Below, one piece after another: positions 60,579 through 64,000 of a stretch of 64,000 nucleotides of DNA; the stretch's first letter is position 1; every line of letters starts with the position of its first letter. The notes under the pieces are model-generated. The model was given only the letters and a program-made list of their open reading frames with translations. It ran no database searches and was not told the DNA's origin. Origin of the DNA: Hyphomonas sp. (GTDB lineage Bacteria > Pseudomonadota > Alphaproteobacteria > Caulobacterales > Hyphomonadaceae); NCBI GenBank assembly GCA_013791775.1, contig VMTE01000035.1, positions 57,183 through 121,182 of the forward strand, given 5' to 3'. The translations under genes were made by a program, and so were the position numbers.

Positions 60579-63509
60579 CTATTCAGAATCGGCGGGCTTG
60601 ATACCTGCGGCTCTATTGAGTTCGGCGAAGGATGGAACACCTTCGACGCCCGCGCAGACGTCGCGCGTTGGGTCCGGCAATTCCGTCTGGAGCAGCTGGT
60701 CGGTCTCGATCTCCAGCTCCATAAAGCGCCGGCTGCCGTCGGAAAGGAGCCGGGTGCACGCATCGGCAGCGAGGTTATCCCAGCTCTGCGTCTGTCGGGC
60801 CACATCCCAGATCCGGACCATGCCGTTGCTGCTTGCAAGAACGATGCGCTGGCCATCGGACGAAAACGTCGCGCTGCGAACATCGCTGCCAAAGCCGGGA
60901 AGGGTTGCGAGGAGGCGGCCATCGACCGCGTCCCATATATTGGCCGTCTGGTCCAGGTTCGCCGTCGCGATCCGGGTGCCATCCGGCGAGAACTGAACGC
61001 CGGAAACCCTGCCCTTCAGGGTGCTAAGCGTCGCGGCGACCTGTTGATCGGCTGCGGTCCATACGCGGGCTGTGCCATCGTCGCTGCCGGTCACGATGCG
61101 CATTCCATCCGGCGAAAAAGCGGCCGCGCTCAAACTGCCGGTATGGCCGGAAAGTTCGGCAATGGGTGATCCGTCCACTGAGTTCCAGGTCCGGGCGATC
61201 CGGTCATGCCCGGCAGTCACGACAAGCGTACCATCAGGAGAAAATTCTGCGCCGCGAACTGCGCCGTCATGGCCCTTCAGGGTGACGAGCAGGGCGCCGG
61301 TAGCGGCATCCCAGATCCGTGCGGTTTCGTCCGCGCTCGCTGTGACGATTCGGTCGCCCTGACGCGAATAGGATGCACTGGCTATCGCTCCTTCGTGGCC
61401 GGTCAAGCGGGCGACAATCCGGCCGGCGCGCCAGTCCCAGATCTTGCTGGTAGTGTCTTCGCCGGCCGTTACTACGTGCGTTCCGACGGGTGAGAACGCC
61501 GCCCCAAAGACACTGCCGGCATGATCCGAAAGTAGGGCCAGGCGGTTGCCGGTAGCCGTGTCCCAAACCTGCACGCTGCCATCCTCGACAGCTGAGACAA
61601 GGTAGGCGCCATCCCTGGAAAGTTCAGCAAACGAAACTGCGTCACCGCCCGCAACGAGGGTTGAAAGGAGACGGCCCTGAACCGACCAGATCTTGGCGGT
61701 GTCATCATCGCTGGCTGTGACGATCTGATTTCCGTCCGGGGAGAAGCGACCCATCCGGATCCGGTCACCATGGCCAAGCAGTGTGCGGACGAGTTCGCCG
61801 TTCCGCGCGTTCCAGACTTTCGCTGTGGCGTCGTTGCTGATCGTCAGCAACAGATTGCCATCCTCCGAGAAGTGCAGATTGCGCACCGAGCTAGCGTGCC
61901 CTTCAAGCTGGAATTTCAGGCGGCCCGATCGTGCGTCCCAGACCCTGGCCGTCGAATCGCCGCTTGCCGTGGCCACGGTGCGCCCGTCAGGCGAAAAGAC
62001 CGCGCTCAGAATGCTGTCTGAATGTCCATCCAGCTGCGACACGAGACGTCCCGATCCGGCATTCCAGATACGCGCGGTCTGGTCAAAGCTTGCCGTCACG
62101 ATCCGGCTGCCATCGGGCGAATAGGCAGCGCTGTAGACGGGACCAGAATGCCCCTTCAAGGCGTGGATCAATTGGCCGGTGCGGGCGTCCCAGATGCGGG
62201 CATTGCCGTCTTCGTGCGCCGTCAGGACATGGGCTTGATCCGGAGAGAATTCTGCGGTCCAGACCGGCTGGCCGGGATCGCCAAGGCGCAGGCGCTGTGT
62301 GCCTGTCTGGGCGTCCCAAAGCCGGGCCGTGCCATCGCGGCTGCTGGTCAGAATGCTCAATCCGTCGGCGGAGAACCGGATGCTCTGCAGCGGTTGGTCA
62401 TGCCCGTTGAGGTGGACGATGGATGCGAGCGTTGACACATCCCAGATGATGGCCGTGCCGTCATGGCTCGCTGTCGCGAGCCGGGCGCCATCACGGGAAA
62501 ACCCGGCCGCACTGACCCGGCCGGTGTGGCCGGTCAAGACACCGATGAGTTCGCCGGATCGGGCATCCCACACCTTTGCGGTCTGGTCGTCGCTGGTGGT
62601 CACTATGCGCAGGCCGTCCGGCGAAAAGTTGGCGCTGAAAACATCGCCGCCGTGCAAGAGCGGTTGCAGAGTTTCTCCGGCCTCGAACATTACCGCCCCG
62701 AGAACCGAATGGTAGCTGTTTGCGTTCCGCTTTGAGAGTTGCATGCCGGCCAGCGCGTAACGAGCGGCGGCTTGAACGTCCTGGCGGTCCAGGCTTTGCC
62801 AGGCACGTTCGGCGAAGAAGGCGGCGAGGTTATCATGCGCGGTCCGGGCGTTCTGTCGGGCCTGCAATCCCATGAAGATTGCGGTTGCCGACAGCAGTGC
62901 GAAGACGGCGCTCAGGGCGGTCAGACCCATCAGCAATTTGCGTTGACGTGCCTCCTCGCGCCGCCGATCCCGTTGCCACAGATCGTCAAAATCTATGCCG
63001 AGGAGACCGGCGGCAAGGCGGGCGATAGCCCGGTCGCGGCCGTCCTTTCGTACATCGAGACCCAGCGGTTCGATGGGTAGGTCCAACGGATCGTCGGGAT
63101 TGTGCGCCCGGCGGAAAGCCGCCGGAAAGCACTCCGTCTCCGGATCGCCCGAGTTTGGAATGCCGTCAACGATGACGGCGAAGACGCGGCCCCCGTCCCC
63201 CTTGCGCCGGAACCGTTCGATCTCAGCCGCTACCCATCTGGACCTGGCCGACCGCGGGGAGCAGACGACGATCATGCTCTCCGACTCGTCGATGGATTGT
63301 TGGACGATCTGCGCGATATCGGACGCAGCGGCCATTTCCTCATCGTCCCGGAAAAACCGTCCGAGCCGCCGCTCGCCGGCAGGCAGGCCGCTGGCGGTGC
63401 CTTCCGGCACGCGGTAGCTTTCCAGCCAACCATGCAGGCGCTTTCCCCAGACCTTGTCCTGCTGGGAATAGCTGATGAAGGCGCGAAAAGTCTTCGACCG
63501 GCCGACCAT
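60579..63509 (-). CDS. TIR domain-transmembrane-WD40 repeat protein
   Basis: A 976-residue protein in three parts. The TIR domain (about 7-150) has FRAFISYSQQDKVWGKRL, FFRDDEEMAAASDIAQ and SESMIVVCSPRSARSRWVAAEIERF, with an invariant-type Glu in the last segment. One membrane helix is at about 192-214. From about 285 to 925 there are about 15 WD40 units of roughly 42 residues (FSPDGxxxxTAxxDxTAxxWDAxxGxxxxxLxGH), enough for two seven-bladed propellers. TIR domains of this kind act as NADases or scaffold domains. The propellers, placed across the membrane, would be sensors or docking surfaces. No NTPase module lies between, unlike many bacterial signalling ATPases with WD repeats. Confidence 0.9.
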   Translation of the reverse strand: MVGRSKTFRAFISYSQQDKVWGKRLHGWLESYRVPEGTASGLPAGERRLGRFFRDDEEMAAASDIAQIVQQSIDESESMIVVCSPRSARSRWVAAEIERFRRKGDGGRVFAVIVDGIPNSGDPETECFPAAFRRAHNPDDPLDLPIEPLGLDVRKDGRDRAIARLAAGLLGIDFDDLWQRDRRREEARQRKLLMGLTALSAVFALLSATAIFMGLQARQNARTAHDNLAAFFAERAWQSLDRQDVQAAARYALAGMQLSKRNANSYHSVLGAVMFEAGETLQPLLHGGDVFSANFSPDGLRIVTTSDDQTAKVWDARSGELIGVLTGHTGRVSAAGFSRDGARLATASHDGTAIIWDVSTLASIVHLNGHDQPLQSIRFSADGLSILTSSRDGTARLWDAQTGTQRLRLGDPGQPVWTAEFSPDQAHVLTAHEDGNARIWDARTGQLIHALKGHSGPVYSAAYSPDGSRIVTASFDQTARIWNAGSGRLVSQLDGHSDSILSAVFSPDGRTVATASGDSTARVWDARSGRLKFQLEGHASSVRNLHFSEDGNLLLTISNDATAKVWNARNGELVRTLLGHGDRIRMGRFSPDGNQIVTASDDDTAKIWSVQGRLLSTLVAGGDAVSFAELSRDGAYLVSAVEDGSVQVWDTATGNRLALLSDHAGSVFGAAFSPVGTHVVTAGEDTTSKIWDWRAGRIVARLTGHEGAIASASYSRQGDRIVTASADETARIWDAATGALLVTLKGHDGAVRGAEFSPDGTLVVTAGHDRIARTWNSVDGSPIAELSGHTGSLSAAAFSPDGMRIVTGSDDGTARVWTAADQQVAATLSTLKGRVSGVQFSPDGTRIATANLDQTANIWDAVDGRLLATLPGFGSDVRSATFSSDGQRIVLASSNGMVRIWDVARQTQSWDNLAADACTRLLSDGSRRFMELEIETDQLLQTELPDPTRDVCAGVEGVPSFAELNRAAGIKPADSE

Positions 63510-63849
63510 GCGATGAACTGCTTTTGTCCCGTTCCCCGTCCGGGGAGCCTAAACGTACCTAAACCAACAGTCGAGGCGTGAATACTCCCGGAAAATCAAA
63601 GCAGCCCCTTCGTTGGACCCCGCTCGTTCCAATTTCTTGAGGCGCCTTATCTCTCAGTAATGCTTTAAGAACAGCCAATCGTTCCAGTTTGGACGAAAGG
63701 CGAAAGGCCATGCTGGCTACCAAACAACCTCAGTCATGAAGTCGAAATCCCGTATACGGAAAAAAACTTCGGACAGACGCTGCGCTCGAACCTGGCGAAT
63801 GGTTTGAGCATTCTGCCAATATTACCGTTTGAATGTGCAGGAACGCGGG
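63510..63849. other. Intergenic region upstream of the TIR-WD40 gene
   Basis: About 340 bp between the TIR-WD40 start and the stop of the last gene. I found no open frame with a motif, no tRNA-like fold and no clear repeat. The promoter of the TIR-WD40 gene should be at its left end. Confidence 0.4.
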
Positions 63850-64000
63850 TTACAGGTAATCCTTCAACCCACGGTCTTTCAGCGCCTTGACCACGGCGCC
63901 GACATCCTGGGCGCGGTCCTTGCGGGTGACGAGGATCCGGTTGCCGTCCACGGCCACGACAAGTCCCTCGACACCGACGAGGGCGACGAGTTGGCCTTCG
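63850..64000 (-). CDS. C-terminal end of a mannose-1-phosphate guanylyltransferase-like protein
   Basis: Fifty codons read on the minus strand into the window from the right edge, ending at TAA 63850-63852. The sequence GLVVAVDGNRILVTRKDRAQDVGAVVKALKDRGLKDYL matches the last beta strands and helix of GDP-mannose pyrophosphorylase-type nucleotidyltransferases, where VxxxDxxLVxxxDRAQDVKxVV is usual. The catalytic N-terminal domain is outside the window. Confidence 0.65.
   Translation of the reverse strand, partial: EGQLVALVGVEGLVVAVDGNRILVTRKDRAQDVGAVVKALKDRGLKDYL

Overview
The window is GC-rich, densely packed bacterial DNA. Three large TonB-dependent receptors with internally repeated tonB-type N-termini, a TPR-sulfotransferase beside a receptor, an opgG-opgH pair, a soxBDAG operon and many lipoprotein hydrolases point to an alphaproteobacterium, probably of the Hyphomonadaceae/Caulobacterales type. 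That placement is inferred from gene content; no rRNA or other marker gene is present.

Layout. (1) 1-4.7 kb: the end of an OmpR-type response regulator and its histidine kinase, then a tightly overlapping electron-transfer trio: membrane-anchored FAD/2Fe-2S reductase, cytochrome b-like membrane protein and an eight-haem cytochrome c. (2) 4.75-8.9 kb, minus strand: PepSY-TM protein, TPR lipoprotein, coiled-coil membrane protein and TerB-like protein, ending in a relic of an FAD oxidoreductase gene. (3) 9.1-27.4 kb: a catabolic island with a DUF819 permease, C45 acyltransferase, two S12 lipoprotein hydrolases, P450, TetR regulator, acyl-CoA ligase, TonB receptor, crotonase, CocE/PepX-like hydrolase, APC permease, dipeptide-epimerase-like enolase, SDR and a beta-keto acid cleavage enzyme. 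Two matching palindromes, one in each divergent promoter region, look like the operators of the island's TetR protein. The gene set fits import, hydrolysis and oxidation of an amide- or ester-linked acyl/amino-acid compound. (4) 27.4-33.6 kb: GlxA/GbdR-type regulator divergent from a complete soxBDAG heterotetrameric sarcosine oxidase operon. (5) 33.6-37.0 kb: a scar region with an IS3-type transposase fragment, a HipB-like repressor with three evenly spaced palindromic operators followed by a collapsed hipA, an intact FAD oxidoreductase and a fragment of a PepSY-TM gene.

(6) 37-39.7 kb: a large TonB receptor. (7) 40-53.2 kb, minus strand: a GabR/MocR-type regulator with an unusual C-terminal extension, then a long run of nitrilase-family amidase, TonB receptor, TPR-sulfotransferase, S12-like hydrolase, MFS transporter, gabD and gabT. 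The order suggests uptake of a conjugate that is cleaved to GABA or a related amine and fed to succinate. (8) 53.7-54.4 kb: a vapBC toxin-antitoxin pair. (9) 54.8-58.8 kb: opgG-opgH for osmoregulated periplasmic glucan. (10) 59.3-64 kb: a DUF4344 metallopeptidase, an Ala/Glu-rich secreted protein, a TIR-TM-WD40 protein with about 15 WD repeats, and the C-terminal end of a mannose-1-phosphate guanylyltransferase-like gene running off the right edge.

The most notable points are the catabolic island with its shared operator, the reciprocal gene relics linking the 4.8-8.9 kb and 34.8-36.7 kb loci, and the decayed hipBA module that keeps its operators. No tRNA, rRNA or CRISPR array was seen.
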